Part shown: positions 9,483-18,422 of the stretch, piece after piece | Position numbering within the stretch: position 1 is the first letter of the stretch | Layout: each line of letters begins with the position of its first letter | Source: Haplomitrium mnioides | Lineage: Eukaryota > Marchantiophyta > Haplomitriopsida > Calobryales | Length of the DNA stretch: 24,363 bases | Assembly (NCBI GenBank): GCA_049999725.1 | Contig: JBNGIS010004322.1 | Coordinates: 1 to 24,363, forward strand | Direction: 5' to 3' | Notes under the pieces: model-generated | What the model was told of the DNA's origin: nothing | The model's database searches: none | The model's input: only the letters and a program-made list of their open reading frames with translations | Program-made: the position numbers and the translations under genes

Positions 9483-10396
9483 ATGAATAACATGGAAAAA
9501 CTAAACTTTCAACCATTGGCCATAGATGGGTCCAATTATCTTTCATGGAGCATGGACCTGGAGGCTCATCTAAATGCTAAAGAACTACAAGAAACCATAT
9601 TAACTGATGAAGGAGTCACCTTACAGCAGAAAGCTAAGGCCTTAATCCTAATACGTCATCACCTGGCTGAACCTCTAAAAATTCAGTATCTAACTAAATA
9701 TAACCCACAAATATTGTAGGATGAACTGCAGTTAAAATTCAATCCCATGCGCATGATTGCGCTACCAGCATCCCGCCATGATTGGATTAATCTGCGGGTA
9801 CAAGATCATAAATCAATGGCAGAATATAACGGAGAGCTATTTAGGATAGTCTCCCAATTAGCCATATGTGGGCATCCTGTGGATGACCTCGAACAAATTG
9901 AAAAGACGCTATCTACTTTTCATGCCACTAATTTGATTCTATCTGCCCAATACCAAAATATGGGCTTCACACAATATTCCCAGCTCATCGCCCATATGCT
10001 TATTGCTGAAAAGCATCAATTACTACTTCTGGAGAATTCTAAGGCAAGACCTCCTGGAACTCTACCACCTCCTCCCAAAACTAATACCCAGCCACATACA
10101 ATATGATAGCAAATCAGGGAAATGCCAGAGAGAGAGGCACTTTCAGGGGGAGGGGTGGAAGGTTTTCAGGAAGGGGACGAACCTCCTCCTTCATAGGCAG
10201 AGGATCTGGCAGAGGTAGGAGCCAGTCAAATTGGCGGACCAGAAGCTCATTCAGAGGAAGAGGAAGGGGCAGAGGCAGTAATACTCATGTGTCTGGTGTC
10301 GATAGAAACTCCAGACCTCCTACATGTTATAGGTGTGGCACTTGAGAACATGTCAAACGTGACTGTCGTGCACCAACCCACCTTGCAAAACTTTAC
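9483..10396 (+). pseudogene. Copia gag (nearly readable, broken)
   Basis: Starts MNNMEKLNFQPLAIDGSNY, the usual copia gag opening ahead of an LSW motif. The capsid-like part runs to about 10106 with one TAG at 9717-9719 (probably a former Trp). A one-base frameshift near 10103 joins it to an Arg/Gly-rich nucleic-acid-binding tail of RGRG repeats. The zinc knuckle CYRCGT-EHVKRDC follows at about 10324-10368, itself broken by a TGA at 10343-10345 where Trp is expected. Length and order match copia gag. Confidence 0.9.
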
Positions 10397-10960
10397 ATGG
10401 AAAACCGAAGCAAAAATACAGTAAATCCTCAAGGACACTTCCTTGAAATAAATGAAGATATCACTGAATACATAAACACACCTGAATCTCCAGAAGCACA
10501 TGCCATCATTGCAGAATATGGAACACCTCCTTCTGAAATGACTACCACTTGTATAGTGGACAGTGGAACCTCACATTCCATTTTAAAACAAAAACATTAC
10601 TTCTCTAAGATCATACCTTCATCACGAATAATTACAACGATCTCAAACCAGAAGCAATTGGAGGAAGGATATGGCCCTGCAATGGTCCTCCTCTCTGGCG
10701 GCATAATACTCCACATATCAGCTGCAATATATGCCCCCACGGCTACACGTAATCTCATTAGCTTCCAAGATATAAGAGCCAATAAATTGCACATCCAAAC
10801 AAGTATACAAAACAATAAAGAAGTCCTATAGATCATTAACAACCAAAACGGAATTGCACACATTAAAGAAACATTCACTGCACAACCACCAGGCCTCTAC
10901 ATTACTGGAATTCAGGCATATTTTACAGAAAACTCCACACAGAACCTGGCACAGCTCTAG
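10397..10960 (+). pseudogene. Copia protease region
   Basis: The aspartic protease motif CIVDSGTSHSI keeps an intact DSG at 10559-10567. Reading stays in the frame of the gag tail until TAG at 10829-10831 and again TAG near 10958. The domain is close to functional except for these stops. Confidence 0.85.
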
Positions 10961-11450
10961 CATAATAGAATAGGCCATCTAGGCAATACTATGTACTATA
11001 GAATACTGAAAGACTCTATAGGCATTCCCACTACATCCAAATTGTCACTCCTCCAGAATCCCTGTAAAGCCTGTTCTCATGGAAAGTTCTCTACTAGTCC
11101 AACAATCATGAAAATAACCCACAAACTTGCTAACTTTTTAGAAAAATTGAATGCTGATGTCTGTGGCCCAATTGAACCTCCTAGTGGCCTTTTCAGATTT
11201 TTTTCTAGTCATAATAGACTCCTCTACAAAGTGGTCACAAGTGTCATTGCTGTCAACACGAAATTTAGTCTTTTCACGAATTCTGGCAAACATCCTTAAG
11301 TTGAGAGTACAGTTCCCTTATAACCCTATAAAGACCCTATGAGTGGATGGAGCTGGCGAATTCAGCTCACAAACCTTTGATGATTTTTGTCTAATCTCTG
11401 GAATTGATGCACAATATCCTATACCTTATCCTATACCAAGTAGTGGACCA
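10961..11450 (+). pseudogene. Copia GAG-pre-integrase and truncated integrase
   Basis: HNRIGHLG (about 10961-10984) and CKAC (11063-11074) form the HHCC zinc-binding module of copia integrase. NADVCGP supplies the first catalytic Asp. A frameshift near 11200 leads to FLVIIDSSTKW, and VDGAGEF (about 11343-11363, after a TGA at 11340-11342) carries the second Asp. The domain ends after GIDAQYPIPY near 11425, before the QNG..E segment with the third catalytic residue. Confidence 0.85.
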
Positions 11451-11506
11451 TCTTAGGGTTTGTATTTTATATTATGTGGTTAATGGTCAGCACCCTCCCA
11501 TCAACC

Positions 11507-11515
11507 AAGGGGGAG
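11507..11515 (+). other. Copia polypurine tract
   Basis: AAGGGGGAG abuts the 3' LTR and is the usual plus-strand primer site. Confidence 0.9.
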
Positions 11516-11699
11516 TGTTGTAACCTAAACACTAACCCTATACCCTAACCATGGTTAGATACCACACAATTATGGTTAGGGGTAGTTATGGAGATAACCA
11601 CCCTCATACCTTACATAGAGGTGTGAGAGATGTAAGCACATATATACATATATACAAAAGACTTGGAGAGCGTTGGTGGAGCATGCTTGGATCACAACA
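11516..11699 (+). repeat. Copia 3' LTR
   Basis: 184 bp, same TGTTGT...ACAACA ends as the 5' LTR. The three differences are G/T in the ACAA(G/T)TATGG segment, T/C in CAC(C)TTCATACC and A/G in GC(A/G)TTGG. Confidence 0.97.
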
Positions 11700-11704
11700 G
11701 TTTT
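11700..11704. other. Target-site duplication, right (GTTTT)
   Basis: It repeats 8445-8449 exactly and marks the insertion boundary. Confidence 0.9.
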
Positions 11705-12470
11705 CAAATTAATATTATCCATGGAGAATGATAGAATACAAAGGATACAAAATCTCAAGAATGTAAATCCTAGAAGCACTTTTGAAAATAGAGAACTATC
11801 TGCCAAATAATTGGAATTATGGATAATGTTTTTCAAATACACTATGAGAGAATGCCGACTCATGAAGTTTATAATTTTTTGAATAATCTTATCAGATGGG
11901 AAGTTTATAGTTGCTATACAACTTATTTGAAAGAGAATGATCACAATTGCATTATACGGTTTTTTTTGGTTTTATAGAGCATTGGAGAATGTACTTTCCA
12001 AATGTCAAAATTTCTACACTCAAAAAATTTATTTTTTGTAAAATGTGTGAAAAAATTAAATTGATAGAGAAGAAATATGTTTTAGATTTAACCAGATTCT
12101 TCTCTCATATTGAGAATATGCTCTAATGTATCTTTCAGAGATACCCATTTTGGAGTGCCAACTAGCACCAATTTTCTTGAGAAGTCATTGTCTTCTCAAT
12201 AGTGGACTTTGATTTAATCTCTAAAGTCTTCAAAAATAGTTCTCCTTTTAATTTTTGGGATGAAATCATCATGCTCTTCATGAATCTTTGATGTCAATAT
12301 TTGACCTTCTGTAAAGATGTCATCTCCAACCGGTATCGTTGGTCATAGTTGTCATCACTGGCAAAAATCCCAGCTTCAGTTGGTGAAAGCTCCACGTAAA
12401 CATAGCAATTGCAAAGTAAAAGCATTGGACTCTTTACTTCATATTTTGTTATCAAAAGTTGCCTTACTGC
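11705..12470 (-). pseudogene. Copy B: ParB-like domain second half and downstream part
   Basis: From 12475 downward the minus strand reads AVRQLLITKYEVKSP, then CYVYVELSPTEAGIFASDDN and RYRLEMTSLQKVKY, ending in a stop near 12296. In ParB-like (sulfiredoxin-fold) domains the GxxR/GGN-type motif is followed by a helix, a short strand and an LS..EA....A...N pattern, which this resembles closely. Below 12296 a shifted frame gives KIHEEHDDFIPKIKRRT and later KLVLVGTPKWVSLKDTLEHIL to about 12100. From 12060 to 11705 the DNA is AT-rich and I see no further convincing coding sequence. The methyltransferase half of copy B is not found in this window. Confidence 0.55.
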
Positions 12471-12475
12471 AACAC
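12471..12475. other. Target-site duplication, left (AACAC)
   Basis: AACAC flanks the solo LTR on this side and again at 12898-12902. Confidence 0.9.
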
Positions 12476-12897
12476 TATAATAGTACAAACATGATGTTGT
12501 GCTATCTATAAGAAAATAGAGAGGAGTGAAGGAAGTGGTAGGAGGTCACTTTTAGGGTTGAAATCATTTTAAGGTTACTTGCTTTTAAAGTTACTTTAAG
12601 TGAAGTGGTATATGATCACTTTTGGGGTTGAAATTGGAAGTGACTTGTAAGTAAAAGAAAAGGAATGATACCTTTTTCTCTTGTATAAATAGAAGGGTTT
12701 CATAGCCCCACTCCTTGTTCTAGAGTTTCTCTCGAATCACTTGGGTTCTTTGGTTACTTGGCTTTTGCTAGCACTCTTGGTCTTAACTTGGGTCTTGAGT
12801 TGCATTTACTTGCCTTATTGGCATTTGGTTGAAGAACTCTATTAGAGTTCACTATGAGTTCTTATTCATTTGGATTTGGTCCTTGAGTTTTTTTACA
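12476..12897 (+). mobile_element. Solo LTR of the Gypsy-2 family
   Basis: 422 bp, homologous along its whole length to the 22173-22617 LTR, including the TATAAATA box (12684-12691), the CATAGCCCCACT segment after it, and the end TTTTACA. The first bases are TATAATA where the partner has TGTAATA. No internal retroelement sequence adjoins it, and a perfect 5-bp duplication flanks it, so it arose by LTR-LTR recombination after insertion. It sits inside the ParB-like coding region of copy B. Confidence 0.92.
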
Positions 12898-12902
12898 AAC
12901 AC
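12898..12902. other. Target-site duplication, right (AACAC)
   Basis: Exact repeat of 12471-12475. Confidence 0.9.
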
Positions 12903-13664
12903 TGTAATTGCCTCCAACAATCTTGTACCTGTATTTGTTAGGGTTTCTGATGTCAAACTTTGATTTATCCTTCAACCCGTACTTCGAGTCCACAACAAAA
13001 ATATAAAAACAAATGTGCATACTTGTTTGTGAGCATTCTTTGTGCAAGAAGCTCTACAAAATCCTTGTTAAGCCGTATTATCTAGAATGGCCCTCAGTTA
13101 TCCATTCCAAGTTTCAACAAATTGAGATTCTCCAGCCAAACTGTTATTGTCTCCTCACAAACTCAAGACCACTAGATTGAAAACTCGTGGATTTTATTTT
13201 TTTTCTTCCTCATTGTTTAATGATCCATCTACTCATTCTTTCTCCTGAAATGTTCAAAGCCCTTTGTGCATCTTTCTCTTTGTTCTTGAGGTTGATTGTT
13301 GCACTAGCTCTAGGTCAACCTTCTCTTTAGAGTTACTAGGAGAGGATGATGATGGGATTGGTGTGGAGGAGCTTGGCGGAGAGAGCAAGCGAACAGACTC
13401 CTCACAAATTGGCGGTAGCAGCACCAGCTTCTTTTTTTTGTAGAGTTGGCTTCTTCTTTTTTGGAGCTTTTGTAAGCTCCACTTCTTTTCTCTTTTTTGC
13501 AGTCAATGGTCTACTCGTCAATGCCACAAAAAAGTTGTCGTTGGGGTGAGGCACACAATTTTCCAAGCTCAAACCCGCCTTCATCTTCAAAATCCTTAAA
13601 GAGAAAGCAAACTTTATGAAATCTCTTTCTACGCACTTGGCGACGGGGTAGACAATCACAAAGT
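12903..13664 (-). pseudogene. Copy B: linker and first half of ParB-like domain
   Basis: Read from 13664 downward. The exon begins DFVIVYPVAKCVERDFIKF, then a Lys-rich stretch (TAKKRKEVELTKAPKKKKP, about 13440-13500) that could serve as a nuclear localisation signal. After a stop and frame change comes a Ser/Pro-rich linker (about 13255-13400) ending SRTKRKMHKGL. The ParB-like part follows: RLNKDFVELLAQRML (about 13030-13076), then after another shift SKYGLKDKSKFDIRNPNKY and RYKIVGGNYSV (12903-12935). YKIVGGNYS corresponds to the y.IiaGerR motif that binds nucleotide in ParB proteins. The solo LTR interrupts directly after this motif. Confidence 0.55.
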
Positions 13665-14170
13665 CTGAAAAAAAATTGCAAAAACTGAAAAGAAGAAAAA
13701 CATATTAGTGTAAGGGCCAGAAAAGAAAAATCAAAGCAAGATTAAATCCTGGCTAGTTCTCTAAGATCCAAAGACGTTGAGATAGTAGAGTCTATGCTTG
13801 TATGGAATGTCTAGTCACCACGTACGAAGACTTTGCAGTCTATGCTCGCATAGACTTCTAAGTCCAAGCACACTTAGATACCATAGGCCAAGCACGCTTG
13901 GACACCAAAGCCTATACGTGGATGGACTCTGAAGTCCATACGTGTATGGATTCTGGACTCATTGCGTGCAGGAACTCCACACATGCAAGGACTCTCGAGT
14001 CCATGTACGCATGAACTCGGGAGTCCATGTACGTATGAACGTTAGAGTCCACATGCAAAGGTACTCCCAACTCCATATACATATGGACCTAGGAGTCCAT
14101 GGGTGCATGGAATTCAGATACCAAACTAGACTAGACTTCTAGTAAAAAAATACGAGTTAAGAGTTATTAC
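13665..14170 (-). other. Copy B first intron with minisatellite
   Basis: Donor AAG|GTAATA at 14171/14170 and acceptor TTTTTTTCAG ending at 13665 bracket about 506 bases; an alternative acceptor lies 20 bases upstream. The 24-bp array fills most of it. This intron lies near the 5' end of the gene, whereas the array-bearing intron of copy A lies before the methyltransferase exons. Confidence 0.55.
13786..14140. repeat. 24-bp near-palindromic tandem repeat, array 2
   Basis: About 14 diverged units in 24-base register (clearest from 13925 to 14115). Arms GAGTCC/GGACTC or AAGTCC/GGACTT surround cores such as ATACGTGTAT and ATGTACGCAT. It is the same design as array 1 but with more GAGTC arms, and one unit (about 13975-13991) is shortened to 17 bases. 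Confidence 0.85.
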
Positions 14171-14523
14171 CTTACTATACTTGTCCGCTTCTTGCAAGTT
14201 GATGGTGAGTTGGTGGTGGGGCTTCATTTCATTGAAGCAAAAGTTTTTTTGAGAAGGTCTTGTAAAGACCAATCTCATCCTTAGGCTGCACAAGAAGCTC
14301 AATGTGAGCTCTATGCCACTTACGAATCATTGTGATTTGGACCAAAAAGCCCATGTTGAGTTTTTTGCCTTCCTCTTAGAAAGGTAAAGGTGATGTCCTT
14401 GACTATTCCACATCAAACTAGCCATTTGTTGGTTAATTTGATTAGCTGAAGCGCCTTCAATACATTGACATATCAATAAGGCTTTGGTTGTGCCAATTTT
14501 GGAGCAGTGGACTAAGATGTCAT
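14171..14523 (-). pseudogene. Copy B: first exon
   Basis: ATG at 14523-14521 followed by a stop at the fourth codon, then KLAQPKPY as in copy A. Further along, VQITMIRKWHRAHIELLVQ and DEIGLYKTFSKKLLL match the copy A block in the same order. These parallels, with the shared leader hairpin, show that 1-537 and 14171-14709 are inverted copies of one gene start. The exon ends at the GTAATA donor at 14170. Confidence 0.6.
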
Positions 14524-14671
14524 TTTCTCTCCTACGAAAATGTGTAAAAAATTAACTCTAAAAATGAAGGATAAAAAGTCTCAAAAAACTAGAGGGAAAA
14601 AATAGGCAAAAACATAGGAAATTGCAAAAATGACCACAACAAGAAAATGTGATCTCGTAACTGAAGTCACG

Positions 14672-14696
14672 ACAATGGAAAGAAACTTTCCATTGT
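14672..14696. promoter_or_regulatory. Perfect hairpin at copy B gene start
   Basis: On the minus strand ACAATGGAAAG TTT CTTTCCATTGT: 11-bp perfect arms and a 3-nt loop. It lies 7-31 bases downstream of the TATA box and so spans the expected transcription start. Copy A keeps the core of it at 12-28. Confidence 0.6.
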
Positions 14697-14702
14697 GGTT
14701 TC

Positions 14703-14709
14703 TTTTATA
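14703..14709 (-). promoter_or_regulatory. TATA box of copy B
   Basis: TATAAAA on the minus strand, about 180 bases upstream of the copy B ATG, in the context GGTATAAAAGAAACC. It suggests that the gene family carries its own RNA polymerase II promoter. Confidence 0.5.
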
Positions 14710-16550
14710 CCTGAATCTCAAAAAACACATTTTCTCGCCAAAGAATGATTTGCGGAGCTCTTAACACGTAGGTTTGCACGGTAGAGAAAAAACATTAGTG
14801 TATAAACCATTAATTTTTTTTCATCTTTTCAATTTCTTTTTTCTTTTTCCTTCACAAAATTTCTACTATTTTGTCATTTTGTGGGTTTTTGTCAATAAAC
14901 CCATATTTTGAGTATATCAGTCGCTACGTCCAAGGAAAAAGATTTAATAAGCTTTGTGAAGAGCTTGGAGGGAGAAAAAAGAGCCATCTGATATCAAAAT
15001 TTTGTGTGCTGCAATTGTGAGGCTACTAATAGAGCACATGTGTCAGTGAAGAGTGCTGGTAAAATCTACTCACCATCAAAGTTCACCCAATGCCTCTCGA
15101 TTGGCAAAATTTAGTTTGGAAGGTGACTTGGAAAATTAAAAAACAAAGCGATGTGTGAAAATTTAGATTGACTTAGAAGCATGACAAGAAAAGGGTGACA
15201 ATTTTCTCTTCTCTTTCTTGATCTTGAAAATTCTGTTAGAACCAAAAAGGTACGTAACTATCTTGTAGAGAGAAGGTAGAAGCATGCTTTTTAGTAAGGA
15301 GCTTTTTCATCCTTAGGCCCATTGTTATTCCTTCTTGGTAGCTTTATTTGAAAATGGAGAGGTGCAAAGTAGGCTAAGTGTTGGAGAAAGATTCACGAGG
15401 AGTTGCTATTTTGCAAGGAGCTCTAGGTTTTAGTTTTTGGAAGGTGATTTTTCATCAAAGTAGATTATGCAGACTAGTATCCATCAAAGAAGGACTTTCC
15501 GGTGCAACAAGAAGAACAAGTCACATGCATTGTCTAGCCAAGATGATGTCTGCTCAAAGGGTTTTTGTAAGTTTGTTAATTCAAGCTAGAGTATCACAGT
15601 TTGGGTTGGAGGGAAGTCTTATTGAAGTAGTGTTGAAGGTCATAACAGTATGAAAATTTTGGAACCATGCCATGAGTATGTAGTTGCTATAGTCGAGTTT
15701 GAGGCACCATGATTGTAGGTGGTTGGGAAGGGAATCGTAGAGGGATGTGTTGCTCAATGTGTTGTTAAACAATGTATGCTTCGAGAGCAACTGAAGGTTG
15801 AACATAAAGAGGTGATCCATAAACTGCACGATTGTGTTTGGAAGGAGACATTGATCGAGTAAAATGACATAACGTCATGGAGGAGAGACCTCTTTACCGC
15901 TAAGCAAGGAGGTAATTGTAATAAGTACAAAGACATTATCAGATATCTATGACACTAAGCATTAGTCTAAGTAGCTCTTTGTGGCTAAAAGAGAGGAGGC
16001 ACAAACATGTAAGATGCATGGCAGTTTAGGGGTGTCTCTATTGTTGAATGGGAGAATTATTCATTGAGCCAAAGCATTCTCTTATCAGCAATCGATTTCT
16101 TGAGAGAGCAGCATTTGGTTTACAAAAATCAGGATAGCCAAAGAGGAGCGGAGTGCTAACGGTTTGTGGATCGATAGGAGGATCCAAGAGAATGCCTTTG
16201 GAGATTTTTAAAGTAGAGATGAGGAGTTCTATATTCAAAATTCATATGAACTGAAAGTCATTTACGAGAGCGTTTCTTGAGAATAGAAGTATAATATATA
16301 TTGAGTTGCATTACAAATTATGCTTGGATAAAGAACCATGTGATGTTGAACTAGCTGTAGAGTAGGCATGAGGATGCGTTGGCTTGCCTTCAATATTGGG
16401 TGAATATTTTGTCAAGAAGGTCATCTTTAGAGAAGCATAAAAAACAGCCAAGGTGGGGTGTCCCACTTGCCTTCAAAATTGGTCAAAGCTGTGATGACTT
16501 TCTTCGCGTTCTGAAACAAACAAGTCCACCATCGCTATCTGCTCAGAAAC
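14710..16550. other. Intergenic stretch, no gene supported
   Basis: Open stretches on both strands (15378-15653 plus; 15581-15829, 15754-15936 and 16038-16238 minus) overlap each other and show no recognisable motif. The sequence is not obviously part of the repeats described. It may hold an old unrecognised repeat. Confidence 0.4.
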
Positions 16551-16553
16551 TGC

Positions 16554-16574
16554 TGACGTTGACCTTTGTTGACT
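16554..16574 (+). promoter_or_regulatory. TGACG plus two W-box motifs upstream of SERK-like gene
   Basis: TGACG at 16554-16558, TTGACC at 16559-16564 and TTGACT at 16569-16574 lie within 21 bases, about 200 bases before the SERK-like ATG. TTGAC(C/T) is the WRKY binding core and TGACG the TGA-bZIP core. Short motifs can occur by chance. Confidence 0.35.
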
Positions 16575-16757
16575 GGTGACTTCTGTGAAATGGGGTTTGC
16601 CCTGTAACACTTGGAGCAACGGCTTGAAGAGAGAAAGAGGGAGAGCAGATGTAAGGCAGAGGTAATGCGCTCCTAGATCCGAAGGGAGTAGCGTGGTATC
16701 CTTGTTGAGTTGATACTGCTCATAAAATAGGAGACATAGTATATAGCCCCATTCATC

Positions 16758-18295
16758 ATGCGGATCCTTGCAAATGGAGCGTTACTAGTGGGACTGCTGG
16801 TTATACAATTGACGATTGGCATTTCATCTAACATCGAAGGTTTGCCAACCGATTTCATGGACGTTAACAATTACAGAAGTAATTCTGACTGTCGGATGAA
16901 AAACATTTGATGCACGCCATATGTTGCGCATTTCAGCTGGAGATTGTTGCAATTTTTTTCCGTTTTTTCCACAATGTCCTCTTGGTAGTGGCTGGATGTA
17001 GGTGACGTGCTGCATATTCAGAAGTTAGCTCTTTCTGACCCCGACGGAGTGCTACAAAGCTGGGATCCTTCTCTTGTCAACCCTTGTACATTTTTTCATG
17101 TCGTATGCAATTCAAAAAATCAAGTCATCAGAATGTAAGTTCAATCATTGCCCTGCCATGTTTTATCAATATGTGTCGATAGAGTTTGGTCGTTATGCGA
17201 TCTGGTGCATGACCGTGCAATTGTTCATGCAGAGACCTTGGAAATGCAATGCTTTCTGGAACTCTGGTACCGGCTCTTGGAAAATTGAAACACCTTCAAT
17301 ACTTGTACGTAATCCTTAACATCCTAACGGTCTAAGTGTGCTTTCGATAGGTTCAACTAGAGTGGATTGACTCGGCAAACTTGGCTGCACTAACTCATGG
17401 GAAACGGGCCTGCAGAGAAATGTATCAAAATAACATTTCTGGGTGGATTCCAAGTCAGCTAGGAAGGTTATCGAAGCTAGTGAGTCTCGACCTTTATGAT
17501 AATGAATTCTCGGGCCCTATTCCTAAGGAACTTGGAAAGCTACGGAATCTCAAGTTCCTGTAAGAATGCGATTTCGTCAATTCATCATGGCTTGGTTGGA
17601 TATGCCTCTATTTTCCCAGGTTTTTGTGCTGTGCAGCTCACGGAGTGTTGTATGTTTCAGCATTACTTCTAGTCTCATTTCTATCACTAGGGTTCTTTGG
17701 GTCTTGTACTTATTGACTGTATGGGTTTCTTGGCTGGACAGCCGGTTGAACAACAACACGCTTCAAGGACAGATCCCGGTGTCCTTAACAAAAATCTCTA
17801 GCCTTGAAGTTCTGTAAGTGCATCCAACATGCTTTGAAATTACAGTGCTGTGAATTGTTCGGTTACCAATTATGTTACTAATAATCATCACATTCCAAGA
17901 AAATGCTTCACTTTTTCATTTTGTTGTCGTTTTGTACGGATGCAGGGATTTGTCTAGCAATAATTTGAGTGGAGAGGTTCCAGATAAAGGCTCTTTTTCC
18001 AATTTTACTGCTCTGAGGTATTTTCGGCACAGCCTTATCGATTGAGATATGTTCATGGCAGTTTGAATACACCAAGACAAAGTATACTACTTATTGAGAA
18101 ATTCGAATGCCGTTGATGTGCTCTTTGCAGCTGTTTCTTGAAAATTGTGCGTGCGCACATCTTTCTAACATATTGGGTACCTTCTGTTTTCTGTACAGTT
18201 TCAGCAACAACGTAAACCTTTGTGGCGAGCTTGTCGGTAAACAATGTCCTAATGGTCACATCACGTCTGCTGCTCCCCCACCATCTGAAGCCTGA
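16758..18295 (+). CDS. Secreted SERK-ectodomain-like LRR protein, seven exons
   Basis: Exons: 16758-16839, 17002-17134, 17233-17304, 17416-17559, 17742-17813, 17946-18017, 18199-18295; every intron is GT-AG. They join to a 223-residue open frame. Lengths 133, 72, 144, 72, 72 and their phases match the 5' exons of plant SERK genes, with one 24-residue LRR per 72 bases. Residues 1-24 are a signal peptide ([12 protein letters not shown]...). The N-cap has [13 protein letters not shown] and TFFHVVC (SERKs usually have CTWFHV; here Phe replaces Trp). Five LRRs follow (about 72-190), e.g. [12 protein letters not shown] and [15 protein letters not shown], then the cap [15 protein letters not shown] at 18293-18295 stops it in a proline-rich tail; reading through would add 34 codons to TAG at 18398. 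No transmembrane or kinase exon follows, so it is ectodomain-only, like short secreted plant LRR proteins, or a truncated SERK duplicate. Co-receptor or decoy roles are inference. Confidence 0.85.
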
Positions 18296-18416
18296 CCACC
18301 TTATGAAGCTTCTGCACCATGTGAAAATTCTTCTCCAGATTATGGCCAGCAATGTCTTTCTGTTCCTTCTCCATGTATTGGCCACGATCTATATACCTAG
18401 TTTGCAGCTTCAAGGG

Positions 18417-18422
18417 AATAAA
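18417..18422 (+). terminator. Possible polyadenylation signal of SERK-like gene
   Basis: AATAAA lies about 120 bases after the TGA and 17 bases after the second stop, and would end the transcript soon after. Confidence 0.4.

Larger units (their letters stand above)
8450..11699 (+). mobile_element. Internally deleted Ty1-copia retrotransposon
   Basis: It is bounded by two 184-bp LTRs that differ at three positions and flanked by the 5-bp duplication GTTTT (8445-8449 and 11700-11704). The order gag, protease, GAG-pre-integrase, integrase is copia-type. The integrase stops before its last catalytic Glu, and RT and RNase H are absent; the sequence jumps from about 11405-11440 to a polypurine tract. 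It could be mobilised only by enzymes from another copy. The stops inside (9717, 10343, 10829, 10958, 11340) can mostly be derived from Trp, Gln or Arg codons by C-to-T or G-to-A change. Confidence 0.95.

Noticed and set aside
12317-12511. Plus-strand 64-codon frame
   Set aside because: It is the antisense of the ParB-like coding block of copy B and runs into the solo LTR.
15378-16238. Several 60-90 codon frames on both strands as a possible gene
   Set aside because: They overlap on opposite strands, carry no motif or splice pattern and do not align to one another; chance open frames are likelier.
18107-18295. 62-codon frame starting at 18107 as a separate small protein
   Set aside because: Its first part is intron 6 of the SERK-like gene; only 18199-18295 is coding, as exon 7.
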